DNA from: Chitinophaga sp. MM2321 | GTDB taxonomy: Bacteria; Bacteroidota; Bacteroidia; Chitinophagales; Chitinophagaceae | Reading direction: 5' to 3' | Length of the DNA: 64,000 nt | NCBI RefSeq assembly: GCF_964033635.1 | Contig: NZ_OZ035533.1 | Span: 682,001 to 746,000, forward strand | Shown here: one piece after another, positions 8,674 through 17,507 of the stretch | Position numbering within the stretch: the stretch's first letter is position 1 | Layout: every line of letters begins with the position of its first letter | The notes under the pieces: model-generated | What the model saw: only the letters and a program-made list of their open reading frames with translations | The model's database searches: none | Told to the model about the DNA's origin: nothing | Translations under genes and position numbers: made by a program

Positions 8674-10131
8674 ATGAAAAGGAATAAAATATTCTTTTTA
8701 GGATGCTGCGTGCTATTGATGACAGTCGTTCAGGCGGGCTTAGTATCCGCAAAGGAGGCCAAACCAAAACCACCACCTAACATCGTATTGATCTACGCGG
8801 ATGATATGGGTTATGGCGACTTAAATTCTTTTGGTGCATCTCAGTATATAACACCCAATCTCGACAGGCTTGCTGCGCAGGGAATGCGGTTCACCAGCTT
8901 TTATGTATCTCATGCCATTTGTTCTGCTTCGCGCGCTGCATTACTTACCGGCTGTTATTCAACCCGCGTGGGAATTGGTGGGGCATTGTTTCCCAAATCG
9001 CCAATAGGATTGAATCCAGAGGAAGAAACCATCGCAGAAGTACTGAAGAAACGTGGGTATACCAGTGGAATCTTTGGGAAATGGCACCTTGGCGATAACC
9101 GGAAATTCCTGCCTTTACAGCAAGGGTTTGATGAGTATTTCGGTCTTCCCTATTCTAATGACATGTGGAACTACAATTATGATGGAAAACTTAAACCCAA
9201 TGCGAAATTTCCGCCGCTTCCATTGATGAACGGGAATGACATGGTGAGAGAGATTGCTACCATGGAGGATCAGGCGCAATTGACAACATTATATACGGAA
9301 CGCGCAGTTGCTTTTATTAATAAAAACAATAAAAAACCATTCTTCCTCTACCTTCCCCATTCGATGCCGCATATTCCGATCGCCGCTTCCAGCAAGTTTA
9401 AAGGAAAGTCTGACCTGGGTGCCTATGGCGATGTAATGATGGAAATTGATTGGTCTGTTGGACAAATTATGGAGGCCCTCAGAAAAAACGGTATTGATGA
9501 TAATACCTTGGTTATTTTCACCTCTGATAACGGCCCATGGCTCAATTTTGGGAATCATGCAGGTTCTGCCGGTGGCCTCCGCGAAGGAAAAGGAACCACC
9601 TGGGAAGGAGGCATGCGGGTGCCTTGTATCATGAGATGGCCCGGACATATTCCGGAAGGCGTTGTTTGCAATAAGATAGCGTCAACAATTGATATTCTTC
9701 CAACCTTGGCCAACATGGCAGATGCTTCACTCCCCGTAAATAAAATTGATGGAGTGAATATACTTTCATTAATGACAGGCGATCAAAAAGCCAATCCACG
9801 GGAAGTATTCTTGTATTATAATAACCTCGACCAACTGGATGCTGTCAGGAAAAATCAATGGAAACTTGTTTTTCAACATCCATCGCGAACATACGTGGGT
9901 TTTGCACCGGGAAAAGACGGATCCTCCGGAAACGTTGGTAATGCACCGGCACTGACAGCACTGTACGACATGCGCCGTGATCCCGGCGAACGTTATGATG
10001 TGAAAGACCAGAACCCTGAAATTGTCGCAACACTTACGACAATCGCTGACGCAGCCAGAAGTGATCTTGGTGATAAACTTATGAATATCAAAGGCGCTAA
10101 TGTTCGCGAACCCGGAAGAGTTGATAAGTAA
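8674..10131 (+). CDS. Arylsulfatase A/GALNS-like sulfatase (family S1)
   Basis: A 485-residue secreted sulfatase with a signal peptide (cleavage near LVSAKEA). It shows IYADDMGYGD, the activation site CSASR (Cys about residue 83; Ala in the third place is an accepted variant of C-x-P-x-R), LLTGCY, GKWHLGD, FGLPYSNDM, LPHSMPHIP and FTSDNGPW. The GKWHLGD...GIPYS-type block is characteristic of the arylsulfatase A and galactosamine-6-sulfatase branch, so galactose or hexosamine sulfate substrates are plausible. It is most similar to the sulfatase at 60106, including the PGRV/PGMV-type tail. It begins 45 nt after the previous sulfatase, inside the same operon. Confidence 0.92.
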   Translation: MKRNKIFFLGCCVLLMTVVQAGLVSAKEAKPKPPPNIVLIYADDMGYGDLNSFGASQYITPNLDRLAAQGMRFTSFYVSHAICSASRAALLTGCYSTRVGIGGALFPKSPIGLNPEEETIAEVLKKRGYTSGIFGKWHLGDNRKFLPLQQGFDEYFGLPYSNDMWNYNYDGKLKPNAKFPPLPLMNGNDMVREIATMEDQAQLTTLYTERAVAFINKNNKKPFFLYLPHSMPHIPIAASSKFKGKSDLGAYGDVMMEIDWSVGQIMEALRKNGIDDNTLVIFTSDNGPWLNFGNHAGSAGGLREGKGTTWEGGMRVPCIMRWPGHIPEGVVCNKIASTIDILPTLANMADASLPVNKIDGVNILSLMTGDQKANPREVFLYYNNLDQLDAVRKNQWKLVFQHPSRTYVGFAPGKDGSSGNVGNAPALTALYDMRRDPGERYDVKDQNPEIVATLTTIADAARSDLGDKLMNIKGANVREPGRVDK

Positions 10132-10169
10132 CAAGGAGGCATATACGTTAACCAATAAACGAAAACAGC

Positions 10170-10910
10170 ATGACTGAAACGATGTTTAAATTTTATGCGA
10201 AAGCAGCACTATATATTGTATTGATCATTTTGCCGGGAACCGTCGTTTTGTCCCAGCAAACCGAACCTACATTGGTACAACCGGGCGTAAATGGGAGCGC
10301 GCCTGCCGATGCCATCGTATTGTTCGATAAAGGCACCCTTAACATGTTTGAAAGTAAAAAGAAAGCGGGAGGACCGGCAGTCTGGAAAGTAGATGGCAAT
10401 GAATTTACCGTAGTTCCCGGAACGGGCCCGATTCAAACAAAAGAAAAATTTGGCGATTGCCAGCTGCATATTGAATGGAAAACGCCCATCAAAGATGTAA
10501 CAGCAGGTAAAGAAGGACAAAATTCAGGAAATTCAGGCATCTTCCTAATGAGCAATTACGAAGTCCAGGTTTTAAATTCACACCTGAATAAAACCTATCC
10601 TGATGGACAGGCCGGCTCCATTTACAAACAATATCCTCCGCTGGTCAATGCTTCCCTTAAACCGGGCGAGTGGCAGGTATATGAAATCATCTTCACGGCG
10701 CCACGGTTTAATAGTGACGATACAGAAAAAACACCGGGCGCTTTCACCGTTTTTCATAACGGAGTGCTTGTCCAGAATCATGTAATATTAAAAGGCCCTA
10801 CCCATCCGGTAGAAAAGAAATCCTCGCTTAATCAAACAGCATTTCCATTGTTGCTGCAAGACCATAAGAGTGAAGTCAGCTATCGGAATATTTGGATCAG
10901 GAGATTATAA
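10170..10910 (+). CDS. DUF1080 (3-keto-disaccharide hydrolase-type) protein
   Basis: A 246-residue secreted protein. A hydrophobic signal segment (residues about 8-27) ends near VVLSQQ. The rest is a jelly-roll of the DUF1080 type: LFDKGTLNMFES, WKVDGNEFTV, KFGDCQLHIEWKTP, NSGIFLM and EVQVLNS occur in the usual order, and the end GNIWIRRL-like motif (YRNIWIRRL) is typical. Proteins of this domain are linked to hydrolysis of 3-keto-glycosides. The neighbouring Gfo/Idh/MocA oxidoreductase and sugar isomerase-like protein support that route here. Length is standard for a single-domain member. Exact sugar unknown. Confidence 0.88.
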   Translation: MTETMFKFYAKAALYIVLIILPGTVVLSQQTEPTLVQPGVNGSAPADAIVLFDKGTLNMFESKKKAGGPAVWKVDGNEFTVVPGTGPIQTKEKFGDCQLHIEWKTPIKDVTAGKEGQNSGNSGIFLMSNYEVQVLNSHLNKTYPDGQAGSIYKQYPPLVNASLKPGEWQVYEIIFTAPRFNSDDTEKTPGAFTVFHNGVLVQNHVILKGPTHPVEKKSSLNQTAFPLLLQDHKSEVSYRNIWIRRL

Positions 10911-10996
10911 TGCATGGCAAGTATAGGAACCTGATTGAAATTTCCCTGCCATTACTGATACAGAAAACCGTTTAAAATATTGTCATAGCTATCATC

Positions 10997-11929
10997 ATGA
11001 AAAAACAAACAAAAAAAATATTCCGACTCAGATGTTGGTTCCTGGTTATTCCGGTAATGACCGTTCTTTTTCTCGGTGGTTGCGGCGCGTCTCACAAAAC
11101 CTCCTCCAGTCGGCATGATGCCGGATCCGGTGTTCAAATCGGCACGATCACTTATAGTTTCGGCAAAATGCAGGGGCAATCAATAGCTGCCGTGTTGGAT
11201 TACGCGATTAGCGCAGGTGTAAACTCAGTAGAGTTAATGGGGGGACCGGTAGAACAATATGCTGGTAAACCCAAAGGAAACGACGCCAAGACGCTCCGGG
11301 ATTGGCGTGTCGGCATTTCAATGGATAAATTCAAAGAAATCCGCAAAATGTTTGACGAAAAAGGCGTCAGGATCACTGCTCTTAAATTGGGTGAAAAGAA
11401 CTGGTCCGATGAAGAAATTGATTATGCCTTTAATGTATGCAGGGTATTAGGCGCAAAAGGGATCACCATGGAGATTTCAGAAGAAGTAGCCCAACGTATA
11501 GCCCCCTTTGCAAATAAACATAACCTCTTTATCATCCTTCACAATCACGGACAACCTGGTAAGCCGGGCTTTAGCTTTGATAAAATACTGGCATATGGAC
11601 CCAAAGTGATGCTGAACCTGGATGTAGGTCACTATTATGGCGTTACCGGATTACATCCCAATACAATCATTGAAAGACTGCATGACCGTATTGTATGCCT
11701 GCATATAAAAGATAAAACAGGCCCGAAGGCTGCTATACCTGATAAGCCGGTACCATTTGGATCAGGAGGAACGCCCATAGCGGAAATCCTTCAATTGATC
11801 CAACAGAAAAAATGGCCGATCATCTGCGATATTGAAATGGAGTATCCTATTCCTGCAGGCTCAGATGCCGTAAAAGAAGTGGCCAAATGTGTGCAGTATT
11901 GTCGTGCAGCGCTCGTCGCTAACAAATAG
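10997..11929 (+). CDS. Sugar phosphate isomerase/epimerase-like TIM-barrel lipoprotein
   Basis: A 310-residue protein with a lipoprotein signal (FLGGCGAS, Cys about residue 29), so it is anchored to a membrane facing the periplasm or outside. The body is an AP-endonuclease-family-2/xylose-isomerase-like TIM barrel: GVNSVELMGG early, GAKGITMEI, HNHGQPG, MLNLDVGHYYG, CLHIKDK and CDIEMEYP supply the His, Asp and Glu residues that bind a divalent metal in the family. It follows the DUF1080 gene and probably acts on the keto sugars that system makes (isomerisation, epimerisation or lyase chemistry). The family call is good; the reaction is inferred. Confidence 0.85.
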   Translation: MKKQTKKIFRLRCWFLVIPVMTVLFLGGCGASHKTSSSRHDAGSGVQIGTITYSFGKMQGQSIAAVLDYAISAGVNSVELMGGPVEQYAGKPKGNDAKTLRDWRVGISMDKFKEIRKMFDEKGVRITALKLGEKNWSDEEIDYAFNVCRVLGAKGITMEISEEVAQRIAPFANKHNLFIILHNHGQPGKPGFSFDKILAYGPKVMLNLDVGHYYGVTGLHPNTIIERLHDRIVCLHIKDKTGPKAAIPDKPVPFGSGGTPIAEILQLIQQKKWPIICDIEMEYPIPAGSDAVKEVAKCVQYCRAALVANK

Positions 11930-11986
11930 GATGGTTCAACAAAATCTATGAACGAATAAACCCCAATATTTAAATTTTAAATACAA

Positions 11987-14179
11987 ATGAGGCTGTTTTT
12001 TTCTGCCATTCTTTTTCTGTCGTTCCTGAGTGCCAATAGTCAAAATCTGTCATCATATGTTGATCCATTCATTGGCACGGCGGGTGGAGGTAATACAAAT
12101 CCTGGAGCGGTACTGCCCCATGGACTGTTATCACTATCTCCTTTAAATACCTACGACACCTTAAAAAATAGGGGCATGGCAAGTCCATATCGATTCGGGG
12201 AGAAAAAGATGTCAGGCTTTTCGCATCTTAATCTAAGCGGAACAGGTTGCCGGGAAATGGGTACTTTCTTGTTAATGCCCACCACCGGCAACCTGGAATT
12301 AGTGCCTTATAAATATTGGTCTGATTATTCTAAGGAAGAAGCCTCCCCCGGTTATTATACTGCTCAATTAGACCGGTACCATATCAAGGCTGAACTTACG
12401 ACCACCCTTCGTACCGGAATTAGCCGCTTTACCTTTCCAAAAGGGAAGTCAAATATTCTGATCAATCTCGGTCTCTCCCTTACCAATCGTAAAGGAGCAA
12501 ATATACGCCGCGTCTCAGATACCGAAGTAGAAGGCTTTAAATCCATCGGAGGATTTTGCGGCCCTCCAACGATTCAAAATGTATACTTCGTTGCCAAACT
12601 GAGCAAAAAGCCTGCGTCCTGTGGGGTTTGGAACGATGAGAGAAAATTCCAGGATTTCCAACGGGAAATTGCCGGTGATAATATTGGGGCGTATTTTACT
12701 TTCGATACAGAGGAAAACGAAACAATATCAGTACAGGTAGGCGTATCTTATGTAAGTATAGATAATGCCAGGGAAAATTTACAAAAAGAACAACCCGCTG
12801 TTGACTTTAACAGGGTAAGGAATGACGCCTTAAATGCTTGGAACAGTGAATTGTCTAAGATTAAGGTGGAGGGCGGCACTCTCATGCAAAAAAGTATGTT
12901 CTATACGGCCCTATACCATATACTATTACACCCGAATATCTTCAGCGATATAAATGGCGAATACCCTGCCATGTTAACCAATGAAATAGTAAAAGCCGAT
13001 GGCTTCGATCGTTATAGCGTATTTTCTTTGTGGGATACGTACCGGAACGTTCACCCCTTTTTATCCCTTGTTTATCCGAAAAAGCAATCGGACATGGTCA
13101 AAACAATGATCGCGATGTACAAGGAAAGTGGCTGGCTTCCTAAATGGGAGCTTGCAGGTATGGAAACGTATGTGATGGTGGGTGATCCTGCACTTCCTGT
13201 TATTACAGACACTTATCTCAGGGGAATCAGAAATTTTGATGTAGCACTTGCATATAAAGCGATGAAACATAATGCTACCGTCCCGGAAGTAGATAACCCG
13301 GTACGTCCTGGTTCGGATAACCTGCTCAAATATGGATATATTCCGGAGGATGCTACAAACAAAAGAAAGATATGGGGATCTGTTTCTACTGCACTGGAAT
13401 ATGGTATTGCCGATTGGAACCTGGCTCAGTTAGCGAAAGCGCTGGGTAATGACGAAGACTATAAATTATTTAACAACCGATCGCTATATTATAGAAATTA
13501 TTTTGACCCCAAAACTAATTTTATAAGACCTAGGTTGAGCGATGGTTCATGGTTTGAACCCTTTAATCCATCTGTTGATGGAAATTCATTGCGCTCACAA
13601 ACCGGATTCGTTGAAGGCAATACCTGGCATTATACCTTTTTTGTACCACATGATATTCCGGGACTCATAAAACTGATGGGCGGCGAAACTAAATTTGTTC
13701 GGAAACTGGTTACCTGTTTCGATGACAACTACTTTATCATGAGTAACGAACCGGATATGGCTTACCCTTATCTTTTTAATTATGTAAAGGGAGAAGAGTG
13801 GCGTACCCAAAAATATGTGCGGGAAATGATATCCGGGAATTTCAACACTTCGCCAGCGGGACTACCTGGTAACGATGACTGTGGAACCACGTCAGCCTGG
13901 CTGCTCTTTGCAATGATGGGCTTTTATCCTGACTGCCCTGGTAATATGAATTTTCAGATTGCCAGCCCGGTATTTACGAAGATTACAATAGATCTTGATG
14001 CCGATTTTTACCCTGGAAAAAATTTCGTCATCGAAAGTCCGGGTGCGGAGGAAAACGTTTTCATACACTCATTAAGTTTGAATGGAAAGCCCTATAAAAA
14101 ATATACGCTGAATCATCAGGATATCGTAACCGGCGGAAGATTGGTATTTCATCTTAAAAAAGAAGGTGTTGGAAAATAG
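11987..14179 (+). CDS. GH92 family alpha-mannosidase
   Basis: A 730-residue secreted glycoside hydrolase with a short signal peptide (to about ANSQ). It opens with YVDPFIGTAGGGNTNPGA, the hallmark of GH92, followed by MSGFSHLNLSGTG. Later blocks are SLWDTYRN, EGNTWHYTFFVPHD (about residue 540), NEPDMAYPYLFN and LPGNDDCGTTSAW (about residue 627), where the calcium-dependent exo-alpha-mannosidase catalytic Glu and Asp residues lie. Length matches the family. Members cleave alpha-1,2-, 1,3- or similar mannosidic bonds by inversion, so the target glycan probably carries alpha-mannose or a related sugar. Linkage cannot be told from the sequence. Confidence 0.93.
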   Translation: MRLFFSAILFLSFLSANSQNLSSYVDPFIGTAGGGNTNPGAVLPHGLLSLSPLNTYDTLKNRGMASPYRFGEKKMSGFSHLNLSGTGCREMGTFLLMPTTGNLELVPYKYWSDYSKEEASPGYYTAQLDRYHIKAELTTTLRTGISRFTFPKGKSNILINLGLSLTNRKGANIRRVSDTEVEGFKSIGGFCGPPTIQNVYFVAKLSKKPASCGVWNDERKFQDFQREIAGDNIGAYFTFDTEENETISVQVGVSYVSIDNARENLQKEQPAVDFNRVRNDALNAWNSELSKIKVEGGTLMQKSMFYTALYHILLHPNIFSDINGEYPAMLTNEIVKADGFDRYSVFSLWDTYRNVHPFLSLVYPKKQSDMVKTMIAMYKESGWLPKWELAGMETYVMVGDPALPVITDTYLRGIRNFDVALAYKAMKHNATVPEVDNPVRPGSDNLLKYGYIPEDATNKRKIWGSVSTALEYGIADWNLAQLAKALGNDEDYKLFNNRSLYYRNYFDPKTNFIRPRLSDGSWFEPFNPSVDGNSLRSQTGFVEGNTWHYTFFVPHDIPGLIKLMGGETKFVRKLVTCFDDNYFIMSNEPDMAYPYLFNYVKGEEWRTQKYVREMISGNFNTSPAGLPGNDDCGTTSAWLLFAMMGFYPDCPGNMNFQIASPVFTKITIDLDADFYPGKNFVIESPGAEENVFIHSLSLNGKPYKKYTLNHQDIVTGGRLVFHLKKEGVGK

Positions 14180-14268
14180 CAGCATGAATGTTGAAAATAT
14201 AATTTTACCCGCCTCACCATCCTAAACATATTTAAACATCTATACCGGGTTTCAATCAAAAGATGAAT

Positions 14269-14281
14269 CAGGTATTACCTG
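14269..14281. promoter_or_regulatory. Small perfect palindrome upstream of sulfatase 14312
   Basis: CAGGTA and TACCTG flank a single T, giving a perfect 6-bp inverted repeat in the 132-base gap between the GH92 gene and the next sulfatase, 31 bases before the sulfatase start. It could be an operator, but a repeat this short can arise by chance and no other copy was noticed. Confidence 0.2.
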
Positions 14282-14311
14282 TTCTTAAATGTAATTTTAA
14301 ACTATTATTTC

Positions 14312-15826
14312 ATGAATAATTTTGCTACAACATTTTTGAATGTTTGCGCTCCGTTCAGGCTTACTAAGCGCTCGAGGCTAACTACATTCAATAGGAATTA
14401 CCAATATGGAGGCATCGCGATGTTGGTGTTTTTAATGATATTTGGTGTCGGGCAAACGGTGGCGCAGCATAAAAGTAAGCCTAACATCATCTTGTGTATG
14501 GCCGATGATCAGGGCTGGGGCGATATGGGATATAACGGGCACCCGGTTCTTAAAACGCCAAACTTTGATAGTATGGCGCGTTCGGGACTGCGCTTTGATC
14601 ATTTTTATGCAGCTGCTCCTGTGTGTTCGCCTACGCGCGGGAGTGTTCTCACCGGCCGCCATCCGAACCGTTTTGGCGTTTTTAGCTGGGGAGGGTTGCT
14701 CAGGCCGCAGGAAATCACGGTTGCTGAAGCACTTAAGACGGCGGGGTACGTTACGGGTCATTTTGGGAAATGGCACCTTGGCCCCGTACGAAGCGGCAGT
14801 CCTATAAACCCCGGTAATAGTGGGTTTGATAGCTGGTTCTCATCGCCCAACTTTTATAACAATAATCCCATTTTGAGCCGTGAAGGTATTGCCGTTCAGA
14901 CACAGGGAGAAGGCTCCATGGTTACTGCTGATGCGGCCATTGAATTTATACGTGCGCAAACGGGTAATAACCAGCCATTCCTTGCCGTAGTCTGGTTTGG
15001 CTCCCCCCATAACCCCTATGCAGCAATTGAACAAGACCTCCAACTGTATGCAGGGCAGGAAGAAAAGCTGCGAAATTATTATGGAGAAATAACCGCAATG
15101 GATCGGGCCTTTGGCAAATTGAGGCAGGAATTAAAAACACTTAAAATTGATAAAAATACGATCCTTTTATTTTGTAGTGACAATGGCGGCGTTAAAGGAT
15201 TCAGCGCTACGGGTGGACGCGGAAACAAAGGTCAGATCTACGAAGGTGGACTCCGGGTTCCCGCTATGCTCGAATGGCCTGACCAAATTCCAAAACCCCG
15301 TGTAACAAATATTCCATTCAATACTTCCGACATATACCCCACACTCCTTGAAATTACGGGCGTTAAGATGAAAGACCAACCCCCGCTGGATGGTATTAGT
15401 TTCGTACCCTTATTAAAGGGTACCATGAAGTCCAGGACCCAACCAATGGGATTCTGGCAGTATCCCGGTGGTGGTATAAATGAAGGATCATCAGCAGTGT
15501 TAATGGCAGCCCTTCTTAAAGAACAGCAGGCCGGAATAACGACTATTGATAGTGCTGGTTTGCATTTGGATGCCGGCGTTATCACCCGTAAATACGCCGA
15601 AAGTAGCCTGCCCGGTCACGCTGCCTGGCTCGATTGGCCATATAAACTACATCGGATTAATTCGAAGAATGAGGTGAAATTTGAACTGTACAATCTTGAA
15701 GTGGATCCGGAAGAAAAGGATGACCTGTCAGCGCGTCATTCAAAAATAACAAAATCTATGAAGTCACTGATGGAGACCTGGCAGAAATCAGTGATTTTTA
15801 GTCTCAATGGTGGCGATTACAGATAA
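14312..15826 (+). CDS. Arylsulfatase (family S1)
   Basis: A sulfatase of 504 residues from ATG 14312. A second in-frame ATG at 14420 is preceded by GGAGG nine to ten bases upstream and would give a shorter, more usual signal peptide (MLVFLMIFGVGQTVAQ), so the true start may be 14420. Motifs: CMADDQGWGD, activation site CSPTR (Cys about residue 105 counted from 14312), LTGRHPNRFG, GKWHLGP, WFGSPHNPY and FCSDNGG. The insert after the second metal site and the long C-terminal part fit the arylsulfatase branch. It follows a 132-base gap, so it may have its own promoter. Confidence 0.92.
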   Translation: MNNFATTFLNVCAPFRLTKRSRLTTFNRNYQYGGIAMLVFLMIFGVGQTVAQHKSKPNIILCMADDQGWGDMGYNGHPVLKTPNFDSMARSGLRFDHFYAAAPVCSPTRGSVLTGRHPNRFGVFSWGGLLRPQEITVAEALKTAGYVTGHFGKWHLGPVRSGSPINPGNSGFDSWFSSPNFYNNNPILSREGIAVQTQGEGSMVTADAAIEFIRAQTGNNQPFLAVVWFGSPHNPYAAIEQDLQLYAGQEEKLRNYYGEITAMDRAFGKLRQELKTLKIDKNTILLFCSDNGGVKGFSATGGRGNKGQIYEGGLRVPAMLEWPDQIPKPRVTNIPFNTSDIYPTLLEITGVKMKDQPPLDGISFVPLLKGTMKSRTQPMGFWQYPGGGINEGSSAVLMAALLKEQQAGITTIDSAGLHLDAGVITRKYAESSLPGHAAWLDWPYKLHRINSKNEVKFELYNLEVDPEEKDDLSARHSKITKSMKSLMETWQKSVIFSLNGGDYR

Positions 15827-15963
15827 CCAGCCGGGCCCGATAAAATAAGTTTCATTGGAGGTTCTTTTTGGAAAAATAAAAAAGCTATGTTTGGGCGTGC
15901 TCGACGTCGGTGAGGATTTTATAATTCATATTCAATTAACTATCTCGGTTTTAATTTATCATA

Positions 15964-17469
15964 ATGCATCACGAAAACTCCCGAAGAGACTTCATTAAAA
16001 AAGCTGCCCTGACCACTACAGGGTTGGCAGTAGGCTTATATATCAAAAGTAGTGGCGAGGTAACAGGAGCGAACGATGGACCTTATTTTGGCAACGGCTT
16101 TCGAAATGGTTGGGCTGACCAAAATTCGGTGGTAATCTGGACACGCCTGACCCAAAATCCCGAAATGAAGGTGAATGGGATGAAATTCAAACTACCTGCC
16201 AACACTGAACATAAGGAATTAAAGAAGTGCATCGACGAGAAAAAAATATATGATGCCCAAATACCGGAAGGGTATCAATTGGTGGACATGGAGGGAGCTT
16301 GTCCTGGCGCAAATGGAGAGGTGAGACTGACCTTTTATCCCGAAAACAAACTGGCTGCAAAGCAAGAACTGACGTGGATTAAAGTGGATCCGGATAAGGA
16401 CTTTACGGCACAATGGAAGCTGGATACAAAGCCAGGTACCAGATATATGATTGTATTGGAAGCAAGGACAAATACTGATGCAAAAATTTCAAGTACTACA
16501 AAAGGCACTTTCCTTACGCCTCCAGCGGAAGGAGGCGTGAAAGATATCAATTTCTGTATTGTTACCTGTCATGACTACTTACGCCGTGATAATGCTTTAA
16601 AAGGACATCAGATTTATCCGGTGATGCTAAATATGGCCCCTGATTTTTATGTGCATACCGGAGATGTGGAGTATTATGATAAACAACAACCCTATGCACT
16701 TACCGAAGCGCTGATGAGGTTTAAATGGAACCGAATATTTGCGCTGCCTTACCAAAGGGATTTTTTCAGGCAAATAACAACTTATTTCATGAAGGACGAT
16801 CATGACACTTTGTGTGATGATGCCTATCCGGGAATGACATATGGTACTGTTTCATTTGAAAGAGGCCTGGAAATTTTCGATAAAGAACAATTTCCCGCCA
16901 GCGAAAAACCTTATAAAACCATTCGCTGGGGAAAGGATTTGCAAATATGGTTGGTGGAAGGTCGAAATTTCAGAAGTAAGAACAATGCTCCGGATGGACC
17001 TGGCAAAACAATATGGGGGGAGGAACAGAAGGAATGGTTTTTCCGGACCATTAAAGCGTCAGATGCTACGTTTAAAATATTGATATCACCTACGCCGGTT
17101 TTAGGTCCCGACCGAAACAATAAACATGACAACTACTCCAATACTAACTTCGAATATGAGGGTGATCAGTTACGTCAGTTTATCAACGAACACGACAACA
17201 TATTTATATGTAATGGCGATCGGCACTGGCAGTATGTAACCCATTGGGAAAATACCAACCTCTGGGAGTTTGGTTGTGGACCTGGCAGCGACAAACATGC
17301 AGAGGGTTGGAATGAAGAGGACAAAATGCCCGCCCATCGGTTTCTTCGGGTAAAAGGGGGGTTTTTAAAAGGGTATGCATTTCGCGAAAATGACGTTCCG
17401 GTACTGAAACTTCAGCATTTTGATGTAGATGGGAACAAAGTGCACGAAGAAGTATTTAGGAAGAAATAA
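15964..17469 (+). CDS. PhoD-like phosphatase/phosphodiesterase, Tat-exported
   Basis: A 501-residue protein with a twin-arginine signal (NSRRDFIKKAAL). It has the PhoD-like layout: an N-terminal beta domain (WADQNSVVIWTRL), then a calcineurin-type metallophosphoesterase core with VTCHDY, HTGDVEYYD, MKDDHDT and NGDRHWQYV supplying the metal-binding His and Asp residues. PhoD relatives cleave phosphate mono- or diesters and need Ca and Fe in the studied members. In this sulfatase operon it could remove phosphate substituents from the glycan. It is separated from the TonB receptor gene by a few tens of bases. Family sure, substrate unknown. Confidence 0.88.
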   Translation: MHHENSRRDFIKKAALTTTGLAVGLYIKSSGEVTGANDGPYFGNGFRNGWADQNSVVIWTRLTQNPEMKVNGMKFKLPANTEHKELKKCIDEKKIYDAQIPEGYQLVDMEGACPGANGEVRLTFYPENKLAAKQELTWIKVDPDKDFTAQWKLDTKPGTRYMIVLEARTNTDAKISSTTKGTFLTPPAEGGVKDINFCIVTCHDYLRRDNALKGHQIYPVMLNMAPDFYVHTGDVEYYDKQQPYALTEALMRFKWNRIFALPYQRDFFRQITTYFMKDDHDTLCDDAYPGMTYGTVSFERGLEIFDKEQFPASEKPYKTIRWGKDLQIWLVEGRNFRSKNNAPDGPGKTIWGEEQKEWFFRTIKASDATFKILISPTPVLGPDRNNKHDNYSNTNFEYEGDQLRQFINEHDNIFICNGDRHWQYVTHWENTNLWEFGCGPGSDKHAEGWNEEDKMPAHRFLRVKGGFLKGYAFRENDVPVLKLQHFDVDGNKVHEEVFRKK

Positions 17470-17507
17470 TTAGTAAAAGACCTGTGAGACCAGTAATAAA
17501 TAAATTC

